The position numbers were made by a program, and so were the translations under genes. From Obelidium mucronatum (taxonomy: Eukaryota; Chytridiomycota; Chytridiomycetes; Chytridiales; Chytriomycetaceae), in assembly GCA_025765595.1 (NCBI GenBank), contig JAIVFH010000230.1, positions 1-43,739 of the forward strand: a stretch of DNA of 43,739 nucleotides. Direction: 5' to 3'. Within the stretch, counting starts at the first letter, position 1. Every line of letters starts with the position of its first letter. This document shows positions 22,003 through 34,010 of this stretch, one piece after another. The notes below the pieces were generated by a model that worked only from the letters and a program-made list of their open reading frames with translations, ran no database searches and was not told the DNA's origin.

Positions 22003-23625
22003 ATGATTCGAGTCAAGAAAACCCAAGTCAGAAACGCGTTTATCGCATTTGGCATCCTTACAATTGTCCTCATTCGGGCGCTTATGTTTTCCGGTTTCGA
22101 ATCTCGGAGAGCGTTGCATGGAACTGATGCTGTAAGCGGAGAGCACCTTGTTGATGTGGCCCAAGTGCACTTATTGGACTACTTGCACTCCGTGTCTGAT
22201 TCGCATTCCATAGATGAATTTAAATTGAGGTATTATCTTTCTTACTGCATAGGCTGCCGTATGCGTTGCAGCGTTTCGAATGCTGACTCTTAACATTGTA
22301 GTGATTTGAGGGCCAGCTGGAAACACGCTCATAGCTATGCCCTGGCTCTCGAGAAAGACGACTATAACCGGGCAGACTTCTCTGAGCTGTCTAGACGCGT
22401 TCGCGCCGTCTACATTGCATCTCTTCTCAAAGATGGGGCGGGATCTTTGTATTCTGAAGAAGAATCTGTCATCGCCTTTCATAACAGACTGGCTGGAATA
22501 TTGGAAACGCAAGCATCATGCCTGTTTCCTTTCGTATCTCCGCACTTTAAATCTATTCCAAAGCTCCTTGAATCGTTTGCTTCACTACCAGAGTCCTCAA
22601 TTGGAATCGCTTTCACATGTGGCACTGGCCAATTCTACGTCACATATCATGCCATTCTATCCCTACGCAATATATTTTCCTTGCACACGCCAATTGAAGT
22701 ATTTTATGCTGGCGATTCCGATCTCCATCCGTCCATGATCAAAGCTTTCAACCTCCTTGAAAATGTCAAAGCCGTCAATCTTCTCACCTACTTCCCGACC
22801 GAAGCCACTGAATTTTCATCTTGGTCGCTTAAGCCTTTTGTTATTCTGGCTTCATCGTATCGAAACGTGCTCTTCATGGACTCGGATATCCTTTTCTTCA
22901 ACAACCCGTTAAATGTACTTGAATCAAAGTTGTTCAAAAAAACCGGCCAGCTTTACTACCACGACCGGACAAACAATGAACAAAAATTTGTTCCTGGCAC
23001 CAAATGGTTCCGATCCCTGCTTGTGGAACCCTCCAAGTCGGCAGAATCTCTTAGATACCTGACTGGTCGCACGTCCCACGAAATGGACAGCGGATTCATT
23101 GCCCTGGATAAATCTAGACCAGGCAACTTGTTTTCCCTCCTTCTCGCCTGTCGAATGAACTCCAAAATAGAACGCGAACAGACTCTGTACAAATACACTT
23201 ATGGAGATAAAGAGTCATTCTGGTTCGCAAATGAGCTTCTACGCGTTCCGTTTTCTTTTAGTCCCCATTTTGGTAGTGTTTTGGGGACTTTGAACAAGGA
23301 AAGGAGCCAGAATGGGTTTCAGGTAGTTTGTGGGGTCTGGTTGCTACAGCTGGATGAATCAGGTGTTCCATTCTGGTGGAATGGTGGCGGTGTTTTGAGG
23401 GATCGAGGAGCGACTCCTCAAAAAGGATTTGAGTTTCTCGAATTTGAAAAGATGGCGTTTGATTTGGATATTCCTGGCAAAAGGATTGCCAACCAATGGT
23501 CGCCGGGTCATTGTTTCAATCAAACAGCAGAATATGTGAGGGATTTGAGCAACGAAGAGACGATTTTGCTTCAAAGATACAAGGAGCTGTACTTAACATC
23601 TGTGAAGGAGGTTGTTTTGGAGTGA
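22003..23625 (+). CDS. MNN1-type alpha-mannosyltransferase 1 (GT71)
   Basis: Two exons, 22003-22229 and 22302-23625, 516 residues. A short cytosolic N-terminus (MIRVKKTQ) precedes a signal-anchor helix (FIAFGILTIVLIRALMF), a type II Golgi arrangement. The catalytic part matches the Mannosyl_trans3/MNN1 family: IAFTCGTGQFYVTYHAILSL, PIEVFYAGDSDL, WSLKPFVILASS, the metal-binding DxD in MDSDILFF, HEMDSGFIALDK and TYGDKESFWFANELL. Such enzymes add alpha-1,3-mannose to N- or O-glycans in the Golgi using GDP-mannose. It is the first of four tandem copies; all have an intron in phase 2 between stem and catalytic domain. The acceptor substrate cannot be told from sequence. Confidence 0.92.
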
Positions 23626-23719
23626 CAAGACTTTTGTGTAATAATAATAAAATTCCTCACAACGCGCACCACGCGTCACCAGTTCCACCGACTTTTTTTT
23701 TTATCTCTCACAGTCGACT

Positions 23720-25504
23720 ATGACGATACATCGAAGATTATTTCGGGTCTTAATTACAGGAAAGAAAGCCGGTCTAGCTGGGATTCTTCTTCTTTTCCTC
23801 AGCACGTTAGCCTACAATGCGCAATATCTTCAGAGAGTCTTTCATTTAGACTTGGCATATTCCGATGGATCGAATGATACAGTATTAACGCGATCTTTTG
23901 AAGCCCGTGTAATTCACAAGGTAGTGATAACATCTAGAGTTCAACCACATAGATCCTCCACCGATGACACTCATGCCGTTACTATTTAACGCAGGAATAT
24001 AAAGATCCACTGCATGATATCGATGTGGCGCAAGTTCGGATTTTGGATTGTTTGCAAACTGGACTTCAGTTGACAGAGAGGTTTGCCTTTAATTCAAAAA
24101 ACCGAACAGCGCCACTTGAGTTTTAATCATTCATGCAATTCGATATTCACATTCCAAGTGACCTTCAGTCAAACTTCTCCCTTGTCCATTCATATGCCAC
24201 TTCTTTAAAGACCGTGGAATATAATCGTGCAAACTTCAGGCAACTAGCCAGAAGAGGAAGAGCTGCGTTTATATCGTTTTTACTGAAGGATAATCTCACA
24301 GGATCCAACTTGCTTTCATTATTGGAAGATTCCGATGGCACTATACAACAGCAGCTCAACCAGATTCTTGAGCAACAAACTGAATCCCTATTCCCTTTCG
24401 TAACATCCACATTCAAATCTATTCCTGAGATGTACGCCTTATTTGCTTCTCAAGATCAAAACTCATTTGGGATCGCTATCACATGTGGCACAAATCAGTT
24501 CTACATTACGTATCACGTTATTCTATCGCTTCGCCAAATATTCGGAATAGATGATCCCATTGAAGTATTCTATGCGGGAGACAATGACCTCCGACCCAAA
24601 ATGGTTGAAGCATTCAACAATCTTACAAATGTAAAAACAGTAAATCTTCTTGACATCTTTCCACAAGAGGCATCAGAATTCTCATCTTGGTCCCTAAAAC
24701 CATTCGCCATACTAGCTGCTTCATTCAGAACAGTCATGTACATGGACACGGATGTGCTCTTTTTCTCCAACCCCCTCCAAGTCCTGCAATCGGATTTATT
24801 CAAAACCACCGGACAGTTGTATTACCACGATCGATCAATGCTTGACGGGAGAATAGAAGACGGTCCATTATGGTTCAAGTCTCTCCTTACAACTCCTTCG
24901 CCATCAGCAGCATCCCTAAGATACTTGAATGGGCACACATCGCACGAAATGGACAGTGGGTTCATGGTCTTTGATAAAAGCTGGCCGGGCATCTTTTTTT
25001 CCCTTCTCCTTACCTGTCGAATGAACTCGAAAATCGAACGCGAAAAAAACACTCTATGAAAACACGTATGGAGATAAAGAATCCTTTTGGTTCGCAAATG
25101 AGTTCCTCAGGGTGCCCTTTTTATTCAACCCGTATTTCGGGGGCACTTTGGGGTATTTCAATGAAGAAGAGAGTCGAAAGGTTCCTGACCATTACGTTAT
25201 TTGTGGGATTTGGTTGCTACAGTTGAATGAGTTTGGGGACCCATTCATGTGGAATGGTGGTGGGGTCTTGAAAGATCGAGAGGCAACGCCGTATATGGGG
25301 TTCGATTTTTTGGACCACGAGGGATTAGCGTTGAGTGTCGAAGGGTTTGAGGAGGATCGGAGGGGCGAATATCTTGAAGACTTTTGTTTTCGACAAAACA
25401 ATACTCTAGTCTGGGAAGTATCAGAAGAGAATAGGGCCATCATCGACGAATACAGAGTATTGTATTTAACTGATGTTTCAAAGTTGAGACTTGGGGTGAA
25501 ATAA
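23720..25504 (+). CDS. MNN1-type mannosyltransferase 2 (GT71), frame-broken
   Basis: Three exons: 23720-23920, 23995-24080 and 24159-25504; about 543 residues if the frame break is ignored. A signal anchor (GLAGILLLFLSTLAYN) and stem precede the catalytic domain with FAILAASFRTVMYMDTDVLF (DxD), HEMDSGFMVFDK and, after the break, TYGDKESFWFANEFLRVPF. The A7 run at 25043-25049 has one A too many: the upstream frame stops at 25059, while the downstream frame continues the conserved domain to 25504. Downstream coding sequence shows no decay, so an assembly error or a very recent mutation is likelier than an old pseudogene. It has one more stem intron than its neighbours. Confidence 0.82.
25043..25049 (+). 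other. A7 homopolymer frameshift in mannosyltransferase 2
   Basis: Removing one A joins CRMNSKIERE to TLYENTYGDKESFW, which aligns with the same segment in copies 1 and 3 (IEREQTLYKYTYGDKES; IERDNTLYLKTYGDKES). As written, the frame ends six codons after the run. Confidence 0.8.
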
Positions 25505-26303
25505 ATTCAGGAGGGAGCACACACTTGTTGAGACCACGGCAAATATAAATTGGTAAAAAGAATTGTTAAGTATGTACATTTTTAAATATTCCCTATTATT
25601 CCTCTGATCTACCCCAAAAGCGGATAAGATATGTCAAAAAAAGTCGACCTCTCAGTATGGAATCAATGGTCAAAACTAAAGCTGGACAGCCCCGACAGGG
25701 CAACGGTATTCAGCGCTCCCATCCCAATTCAAGCCAATTCCCCTCCTCATCGAGAATGCCACCCGCATGTTTCAACTTAAATCGCGTTTCGCACTGATCT
25801 TGCAGCTTCCCTACACCACACCTAACTGCTTTAAAATCAATAAAACGCGGACGGTTATTGACCTGACAATTCAATACGCCCTCTGTAATTGTGTGCAACT
25901 AAATGCTTCGCTCCTGACATGCCGCCAGTAGGAAACTTTTCCGTACTTGAGATACGCCATTTCGTCCAGTCTCCGTCCAGTCATGAACTGACTCGCTTTG
26001 GTGGCAAGTTTTTCTTTTTCTTCACAAGTCACGTGATGTCAATGATTATCCGCTTTAATTAACCCGGGAACCCATTATTCTTCAGAATAAGTGTGTGATA
26101 ACACCTCATAGATCCAATGCATTGCACGACTGTTTGCACTCCAAATTTTTTTGAAGGGTGACTGAATAGCCGAACGATCTACAGTAATCATGCGGTCGGG
26201 GCGCGGCCAAAAAAATCGACCGACAAAAAAAAACAAACAAACACGCAGAACGCGTCATTCATAGAACTATCAAGATAACAGCGATATAGCCAATTCGGAT
26301 ATT
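25505..26303. other. Long intergenic gap inside the mannosyltransferase array
   Basis: 799 bp between copies 2 and 3, which must hold the copy-3 promoter. A minus-strand frame at 25710-25898 (62 codons, ending HAGGILDEEGNWLELGWER) is the only open stretch of note; no family, splice partner or codon evidence supports it. A-rich repeats (caaacaaacac) occur around 26228-26245. Confidence 0.4.
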
Positions 26304-28130
26304 ATGCTTCTGCCTCAAAAGATCTTAAGACCCATCTTACGGCCAAATATCCGAAGCATTGCTGTGCTGGGTCTATTCCTTGTCATTGTGACGGGCGTCC
26401 GCTTTGTGATAATACCTCATGAATTTGTCAAAGTATCCGACTTCTCATCGACTGCTCCCCTGGATGCCAATCACAGTTTGAGGACAAGTGATGATGCGAC
26501 ATTCAACGTGACATCCAACTCTCAGTTGGATTTTCTTTCCCTTTATGACGCCACTTTGCATGAGCAAATCAAATTTGACGCGACAAATGATGAATTCTTG
26601 AGAGATAGGCTGCGGAAAGTAGACGAAGCGCAAGTTATGGTTTTGGATTATCTAGAGGCTTTGAGTTCAGCAAGGCACACAGCGAAATCAACAAGGTTTG
26701 TCCCCGGCCTCTTCGGCCAAACCATTTTTTAAATGGAAAAAAACTACTTCCTAAGCGTGGTGTTTATTAAATTCTTTCGATCATGCATTAGATATCTCAA
26801 GTCAAACTTCTCCCTCGCCCATTCCTATGCTACATTATTCGACGATGCAGAATATGATCGTGCCGACTTTACAGAGTTGGTCAGACGAGGAAGAGCCGCA
26901 TACATTGCTTTTTTGCTAAAACAGAATTCCAAAGAATTGTACTCGTCTGCATCAAACGTTCGGTTTAAAACCTTCAAACATCAACTCAACAAAATCCTTG
27001 CACAACAAACCGCATCCCTCTTTCCATTCCTACCTCCCGCTTTTGAGTCTGTTCCGCAGATGCAAAACTTTTTTTCTTCCCAGGATCCTTCCTCATTTGG
27101 GATCGCCATCACTTGTGGCACACCTCAATTCTACATCACTTATCATCTCATTCTATCTCTCCGCCAAGTGTTTGGAATAGATGCTCCAGTTGAAGTGTTT
27201 TATGCGGGAGACACGGACCTCCGTCCGGAAATGGTTGAAGCATTCAACAACCTGACAAATGTGAGGACCGTCGACCTACAACAAGTTGTTCCACAAGACC
27301 CAGCAGAATACTCGTCCTGGACGCATAAACCCTTTGCTATAATCGCTGCTTCCTTCAGAACAGTCATGTATATCGATGGGGATGTATTATTCTTTACAAA
27401 CCCGCTGCACGTTCTTGAATCAGAGTTGTTCAAGAAGACGGGACAGCTGTATTACCATGATCGATCGTTTTATGATGGTAGAATAATTCACGGTCCGGAT
27501 TGGTTCAAGTCTCTCCTGACAAGTCCTTCTCCGTCGGCGTCGTCGCTGCGGTATTTGAATGGAGGCACGTCGCATGAAATGGATAGTGGGTTCATGCTTC
27601 TTGATAAAGGCCGTCCCGGGATCTTGTTCTCGCTTCTCCTTGCCTGTCGAATGAATATGAGAATTGAACGCGATAATACTCTGTATTTAAAGACTTATGG
27701 AGACAAGGAGTCCTTTTGGTTTGCGCATGAGTTTTTGCGAGTGCCGTTCTCGTTTAGCCCGTATTATGGGGGTACGTTTGGAAATATCAATAATGATGAA
27801 GCTCGGCCGGATGAAGGGCTGTCTGCTGTTTGTGGGATTTGGTTGTTGCAGATGAATGAAACTGGTGCTCCATTCATGTGGAATGGAGGCGGCATCTTGA
27901 CGGATCGAAGAGCAACGCCTAAATCAGGGTTTCAGTTTCTGGATTTTGAAAGCTTGGCGTTGGGGTCGAATGGGAAAGGGGATGTTCCGTCGGGGGAATA
28001 TTTTGGGGGGTTTTGTTTTAGGCAAGATAGTTCGCTGATTTGGCGTTTGACGAAAGAGCAAAAGGACCTTTTGGAACGATATTTATTAATTTATAGGAAT
28101 GATGTTACGGCCTTGGGGTATTTGGAATAA
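26304..28130 (+). CDS. MNN1-type alpha-mannosyltransferase 3 (GT71)
   Basis: Two exons, 26304-26695 and 26792-28130, 576 residues. The anchor helix is SIAVLGLFLVIVTGVRFVII after a basic N-terminus, followed by the longest stem of the four copies, with several sequons. The catalytic domain contains ITCGTPQFYITYHLILSL, PVEVFYAGDTDL, a DxD of the form DGD in YIDGDVLFF, HEMDSGFMLLDKGRPG and TYGDKESFWFAHEFL. It resembles copy 2 most closely by eye (shared NNLTNV, SFRTVMY and SLRYLNG segments), suggesting a relatively recent duplication of that pair. The intron is in the same phase 2 position as in the other copies. A type II Golgi membrane enzyme is expected. Confidence 0.92.
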
Positions 28131-28584
28131 ATCTATAATATACTTAGGATATCAGTGCTGTTTGGGAATAATCACTCAAAAGATAATAGATGAAGTACAA
28201 CAGAATAGTGGTTGCTGGCCGTAGTGAGGGAGATGACGATTCTTGTAATTCGTTGAGCTTTTTTTTTTCTAATTTTAGATTTTCCTTCCAGTTATCGGCA
28301 AGTGAATTACCCACTTTGATATCCTTTATCTCTCGGATTTGATTCAGTTGCATTTCGCAGCTTTTATGAATGAGGAGACATTGGGGGCTGTTGTTGGAAG
28401 AGGTTGGGATGTTGTGACAGGTTTCCATCGGACTAGTGCCAGTATCCACCTAGATTTATTGATTTCTAACCTGCTAGACCATTTCTTTCCGGACGAAATA
28501 GGTGTCCAAAAAGACAGTGTTGACAAAAGTGGACGACTGAATCAATTTAGCCCGAACGTCACCCACTCAAAAATCGCAATTAAT
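28131..28584. other. Gap upstream of mannosyltransferase 4, possible antisense small gene
   Basis: 454 bp. A minus-strand frame at 28144-28449 (101 codons) has a charged coiled-coil-like segment (NWKENLKLEKKKLNELQ) and a C-terminal hydrophobic stretch (ATTILLYFIYYLL), like a tail-anchored protein. There is no homology evidence. On the + strand the copy-4 frame extends upstream to an ATG at 28339, but that start would bury the TM anchor. Confidence 0.3.
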
Positions 28585-30275
28585 ATGAAGCAACGGCGAT
28601 TATTTTGGATCGCAATCAGTTTACTAGCCTTCTTTATCTGCTCGCTATCGTGGAGTGGGTTTGTGGGCGGCGGCAAGTCAGCAAAGTCTCACTCAAACAA
28701 TCCAATCACTCGACTTTCTTCGAATGACAAGGTTATTGATTTGATGCAAGTCCAGTTTCTGGATTTCCTGAATGGAGAAGCGGATCTAACGGATCGGTAA
28801 TGAGGGGCCTTCTGTATTTGTTCATCTCTCCTCTCGTATATTCACGAAACCATCACAAATCCTCCAGAAACGCCACATTTGGTGGATCCATTTCAAAAAA
28901 CTTCAATTACAAGGAGGCGTTTAAACATATTCATTCTTATTCAAAACGAATTCCTGCCATCAAATACGATATCGAGCATTTTCACCAAATGGCGTTGCGA
29001 GCCCGGGCCTTATTCATTTCATATCGAATTCTTCACGAAGCATCTCCCACTCTTCAGAGCGAATTGGCCGCTGTAGTCACCCCAGGCGGGACTGTAAAAG
29101 AACTCACTGCTTCACTCAATGATGCCGTCAATGACCTCACACAAGTTCTTTATCCCTGGATCAATCCACCATACAGTTCCATCATCAACATGCAGCTCTC
29201 GTTTCTTCAAGGAGCTTCAGTGGGTATCGCATTCACATGCGGGACTCGTCAATTTTACATGACTCAACACGCCATCATTTCGCTCCGAGAAGTCTGGAAC
29301 ATCCACCTCCCCATCGAAGTGTTTTATGCGGGCTCCAGCGATCTACATCCATTCATGGTCGACGCCCTCAACAAAATGAAGAACGTCAAGGCAATCAACA
29401 TTTTGGATATTTTCTCTGCCGAAACACACAAGTGGGGTGGTTGGTCGTTGAAACCATTTGCGATCCTCGCTGCCAGTTTCCGTACAGTCTTGTTTATGGA
29501 TGCGGATGTTTTGTTCCTCAAGGATCCACGGGAAGTGCTAAAGAGCAAATTGTTTAGGAAAAATGGGCACTTGTTTTACCGCGATCGGAAATTGCGGGAG
29601 GAAGGGTATGTGAAGGGGACAGTGTGGTTGAATGAATTGAACCCACACATGTCGAGGTATGGGCGAAGTTTGAGTTATACAAATCTGGATCCGTCCATTT
29701 ATTCGACAACGCATCAAATGGAGAGTGGGTTTATTCCTGTTGATAAGGGCAGAAGTGGGGTTCTCTTTTCTCTCTTGATGGCTTGTAGGATGAATGCTGC
29801 TAGTGAGAGGAATGCGGTTCTGTATAGGTATACTTATGGAGACAAGGAAGCATTTTGGTTCTCGGCTGAAATGATGCGAGTTCCGTATGCATTCAATCCG
29901 TCTCATGGTGGTGTGATTGGGGGGAAAGACGACGGTCGAAGCAAGAATGGCTGGAGTGTGGTTTGTGGAGTATGGCTCTTGCATATCGATGAAAAGGAAG
30001 AGCCGTTCTGGTGGAACGGTGGTGGAGTTTTGCGGTATCGCGATGCAAGCAAGGATTTCGAGTTTGTCGATTTTTCGCATTATGCGTCTCACAAGTTCAA
30101 GGGCGATTTGAATGTAAATCAATGGATTGGTCCTGGCCACTGCTTGAATCAAAGCGACTCGCAAGTCCATGCCCTGTCGCCTGCTCTTGTGAAATTGATG
30201 GACAAGTACAAGGATATCTTTAGAAATCAAATCAAGGAAATCGTTCTGCCTCCACCAGAAAAGAAGGCGGAGTAA
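28585..30275 (+). CDS. MNN1-type alpha-mannosyltransferase 4 (GT71)
   Basis: Two exons, 28585-28796 and 28868-30275, 539 residues. The start was chosen because MKQRRLFWIAISLLAFFI is a typical type II signal anchor; a longer in-frame start at 28339 would place 80 polar residues before it. The catalytic domain has IAFTCGTRQFYMTQHAIISL, PIEVFYAGSSDL, WSLKPFAILAASFRTVLFMD with DxD in MDADVLFL, HQMESGFIPVDKGRSG and TYGDKEAFWFSAEMMRVPY. It is the most divergent copy: it has a longer insert after the DxD region (MSRYGRSLSYTNLDPS). It ends KKAE with no retention motif that I recognise. It converges on the aminopeptidase gene with 49 bp between stop codons. Confidence 0.92.
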
Positions 30276-30324
30276 AGTGTCTCTTATTCGAATAAATTTA
30301 TTTTCTCATCGATCAGTACCCACT
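30276..30324. terminator. Convergent 3' ends with shared AATAAA
   Basis: Only 49 bp separate two converging stop codons. AATAAATTTATTTT at about 30291 carries an AATAAA signal on the + strand and its near mirror on the minus strand, so the two transcripts probably overlap at their 3' ends. Confidence 0.5.
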
Positions 30325-33300
30325 TTACGCGTCCGTCTCTGGCTTGAACAAGCCGCTTTTCTCCTTTGCTTCCAGCAGCTGAACCACGGCCTCCATCTCC
30401 CTCAGCCGCTCTTCCAAGGCGTCGACCGTCTTCCGCAGCGCCGCAGCGGCGCCGCCGTCCGCGTTGTTTTCCCGCATTTCGTCGACTTGCGCCACCAGCG
30501 CGCGCGTCTCCTGCGCCGCAAAGGCCGTGCTCGCCACGCGCAGACAGACGCCCGCGTGCGGCGCGCCGTCGCTGCCCAGCTTCGCAAGCGCGTGGATTCC
30601 CGCCTTCTGCACGCGCGGCGCCGGATCAGCACGAACCAGGTCCGCCAACTTTTCGGCGGTTTCACGACGGAGAATAACATTATCTTGCCACGGGAGGCTG
30701 GCCGCGATGGCGTCGATCGCGTGGCCGACGCACGACTCGGGGACCCGACGCGCTCCGCCAGGCGCGTGGCTGAACACCATCCTCACCAGGGCGTCGAAGG
30801 CTTCTCGGCTGCGGTGGAGGCCGAGGCCCGTGATGATTCCCGCAAGAGTAAATCCGTGGAGATCGTTGTTTTCAGGGTCGGCGGCTGCCTGGATGAGAAC
30901 GGCTGCATCGTCGGGATGTCTCTGGCGTCCAAGGTTCGCGTACGCGAAACGACGCGTACGGCCAGAAAGCTCAGAAGCGGGGCGAGCAAGAATTCTCAGG
31001 AGTCCTTCGCGAATGCGCGAATCTTTGAAGGAAGCGGCATTGACAAGCATGCGAAGTGCTTTTGGATCCTTCTCGATAGCCAGTGCATTGGCAAGAATAT
31101 CAACTGCGCTTTGGAGCTTGCTTTTAGAAAGCGCATTATAAACTTGCTGACGAACTCCCCAGAATGTTTCTTGATGAACAGCGGCAGATACTTTCTTCAT
31201 GCAAGAAATGTCGCCATTTTTGATGAGCTGCCGGTAAGAACGAATCTATTGTACAGTTTTGAGTCACGGCGAAAACGTCATCAAATTCAAAGACTTACTC
31301 GGCTCATGATATCTCTGCCGCGCTTGGCAGTGCCCTCCAAAATTGCCTCACCAGGATTGAAGTCCAAGGTGTGCAATACTTTTCCTCGGGGATCTACTTC
31401 AACAATATCTGGCTTCGCATCCCCCATCAAAACAAACGCAATTACTTTGGCCCCACTCGCATCATTGAAAACCACTTCAGTCGAATGGACCTTTCCATCA
31501 ACGTCAATAACATCCACTTCAAGAGTCACCTCAAACACGGCTGGAATCTCCAAATCCTTGTCCGCTTGAGTTTGCTCCAGTGTGATTTGAACAATCTTTT
31601 TGTCGGCATCGTATGAATATTCCGCCTTGACTTTGGGAAATCCACGACCATATATCCACTGGTCAAAAAATTTGGTCAAGTTGAGTCCGGATTCACTTTC
31701 CAGAACACGTTTGAAGTCTTCGGTCTCCACAAATCGGCCGTTGTATGTGTTGACATAATCTTTTTGAGGCAATGTCAGTCATCGAATTGCTAATGGAATG
31801 ATCAACTAAACTCTTTACAGCAGACCAAAACGTGTCATCCCCCAGAATATGACGAAGCATATGAAGTCTACATGCTCCTCCGGGATACGTGTGCTCATCA
31901 AACATGTCCCAAGAGCTATCATAAGTTCTGCACACAATCGGCCTCACATAGCTACTGGTTTCTGAAATGTAATCTTCCATATTTGAAAAAGCGTCAAAAC
32001 GCGCCTCTTCGTATGAATCGTGGTCTTCGGTCCAACAATAATCCATGTAAGTTGCCCAAGCCTCCTTGAGCCAGGCGTGCTCTTAAAAACAAACATTTTA
32101 GAAAAAAAAATGTTAAGGAGCACCGTTTAATACCAAAGTGTCGATTTGTAAGCAAGTTGCCAAAATAAGTGTGGGCCATTTCATGGATGTTGATGCCATC
32201 AACAGACTTCCGCCAACCATCCTGTCCGAGACGCTATCAACAGGGTGAATAATACGTGCATAAAGAATTAAAAAAATCATTCACACAAACAGACCTCATC
32301 AACCAAAAATACTGTGTTGAACGTGACCAAACTAATGTTTTCCATTGCACCACCTGCAATCTTTGGAGAAACAATCTAGAACGCCGTCTCAATAAAAAAA
32401 ACACACATACACACCAGTATGTTTCAATCATCTCTCTCCCACTTACTTGATAATACTTTTCCCAGGGAAATTTCAACCCAACTTTCTTTTGCATCCACCG
32501 AATCATTTCCCCAGTTTTACCAAACGTGTTCAAGAGATTCTCTTTCGTGACAAACTTGTTGTCTCTGGAGCACAAGTATTTAAGCGGCATTCCGTCCACG
32601 TCGCCATCGTCAACGGAAAGAAAGTCACCAACGGCCCAGCAAATCAAGTAAGACGGACACGTGTGGTTGAGGAGTTTGTACACGGACGTGGAGATTGAAG
32701 GGTCTGTGGGAGAAACTGTGGTTGAAATGTGAGAGCCGTTTGCGACTGCCGTGTGATGCGTGCTATGGGTGATGGTGTATTCTGATTCTTGTTTGTTACA
32801 AACGTGCCGATGAAAGAAAAAGTAACAAAACCGACCCAAAGTAGTTCGAACCAATGGATAATCAACACAAGGCAGCCAGTAGCGAGCCCGTTCGGTTTCG
32901 TGATCAGTAATGACGTGTAAAGCTCGGTCTGGAACCAGGCTGTCTGCCACGTGAAAGTACAGTCCCGCAATAGGTCTATAAAAATTTATGAACTCGTTAG
33001 ATTCAGAGAATCAAAACACGAAAATAAAATTATTCAGAGAATCAGAGGAGCAAAACCCGAAAATAAAATTAAATAAACAAAATACCACATACTTTTCAAT
33101 GGTGTAGTCAATGACAACAATCCCTCCAGAGTAGTTTGACACCCAGTGGAGCGAAAGAAGCTTCCCATCATAGTTCCATGAGTCAGCTCCGACAACTTTC
33201 TCAATATTCAGCGATACTGCATTAAGGACCAGTTCCCTGGAAAAAGACTCCATTAGTTCGTGACGACCATGACCCCGAGACAAATAAGATAAATCGATAC

Positions 33301-33688
33301 CTGTTGACAGCAGATGAGGAAATGGAGGAAGCAGGGACAGAAAGCGTAATGGCCACCTGAGCCTTTACAGTCTTTGCCTTGAGAGCGGCTTCAGTGACAT
33401 TGAGGGTGAGGTTGATGTGGCTGGGCGCAATGCTGCTCAAAATAAGAGTATTAATATCGAAATATCGATTCTGATACTACGAAGCAGGCCTTCATACCGC
33501 GAGTGGGGGGCGTATGATGGCCTGGCGCTTGCGCTTGCAAAACCACTGTTGATTTGAGTCACGGCAGTCAGTTGCGATGCTGCGGCCACCTCCGCAGCCG
33601 TATAGCATTCCAAGCGCGAATGTGATAGACAGCAAGGCTAATATGGTTGTTTAGAGTTAGAGGATCTTATTGGATTGTTTCCCACCAT
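30325..33688 (-). CDS. M1-family zinc aminopeptidase
   Basis: Eleven exons in my model (33688-33686, 33637-33498, 33435-33301, 33236-33093, 32975-32836, 32787-32447, 32375-32295, 32233-32134, 32081-31812, 31759-31299, 31227-30325) give 905 residues. Motifs: DHETERARYWLPCVDYP, the exopeptidase GGAMEN at about 309-314, zinc site HEMAH at 345-349 with Glu368 in WLKEAWATY exactly 18 residues on, and FFDQWIYGRGFP. The last 300 residues are HEAT-like helices ending in a coiled coil (RKTVDALEERLREME). It removes N-terminal amino acids from peptides. The first exon is uncertain: the best fit is an ATG followed at once by an intron. An apparent frame break near 31760 disappears with a 52-nt intron giving VKNYVNTYNGRFVETEDF. 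The 3' exon is GC-rich. Confidence 0.88.
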
Positions 33689-33800
33689 TTTCCGGATGAA
33701 AAACTTTGAGTTCCTTCCGGTTTCAATTAACCCATATTTTTATTACTAATGAACAAAGTTACTCTGCCACATTTACGGTGTTTTGATAACCCTCAAGTAT

Positions 33801-34010
33801 TTATTTCGCCTTTATCTTTTTGTTTTCAGTTTCTGTCTTTTTTTCGTTGCGCCTTGCCCTCATCGCCTGAATGAATAAGCAATATCGCAAAAAAAAAAAA
33901 ATTCCACCATAACTTTGGGTATTCTTACGCTGAAGGAATGGTCATTAATCAGATGTTTCTGTTCACCACCCCGACGAACTTGTGATTTTGCCTCCCGACT
34001 CTGACATGCT
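33801..34010 (-). CDS. Possible small spliced gene, unrecognised
   Basis: Two blocks join in frame through a 62-nt intron (33928-33867) with a GTAAGA donor and ATTCAG acceptor: an upstream block ending KHLINDHSFS and a downstream block reading AMRARRNEKKTETENKKIK and ending AK-stop at 33801. The product would be about 45-60 residues, very basic, resembling small disordered RNA- or chaperone-type proteins such as SERF only in composition. No ATG lies in frame upstream before a stop; the nearest ATG codons (near 34008 and 34040) are in the next frame, so an indel or non-standard start would be needed. Coordinates of the 5' end are approximate. Confidence 0.35.

Noticed and set aside
25710..25898. 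Minus-strand 62-codon frame between mannosyltransferases 2 and 3
   Set aside because: No recognisable domain, no splice partners and no neighbour context; length is within chance expectation.
31761..31765. T5/A5 run in the M1 aminopeptidase looked like another homopolymer frameshift
   Set aside because: A 52-nt intron (31811-31760) with GTTTAG donor, CTGAC branch and AAAAAG acceptor joins the frames and restores the conserved VKNYVNTY...VETEDF segment.
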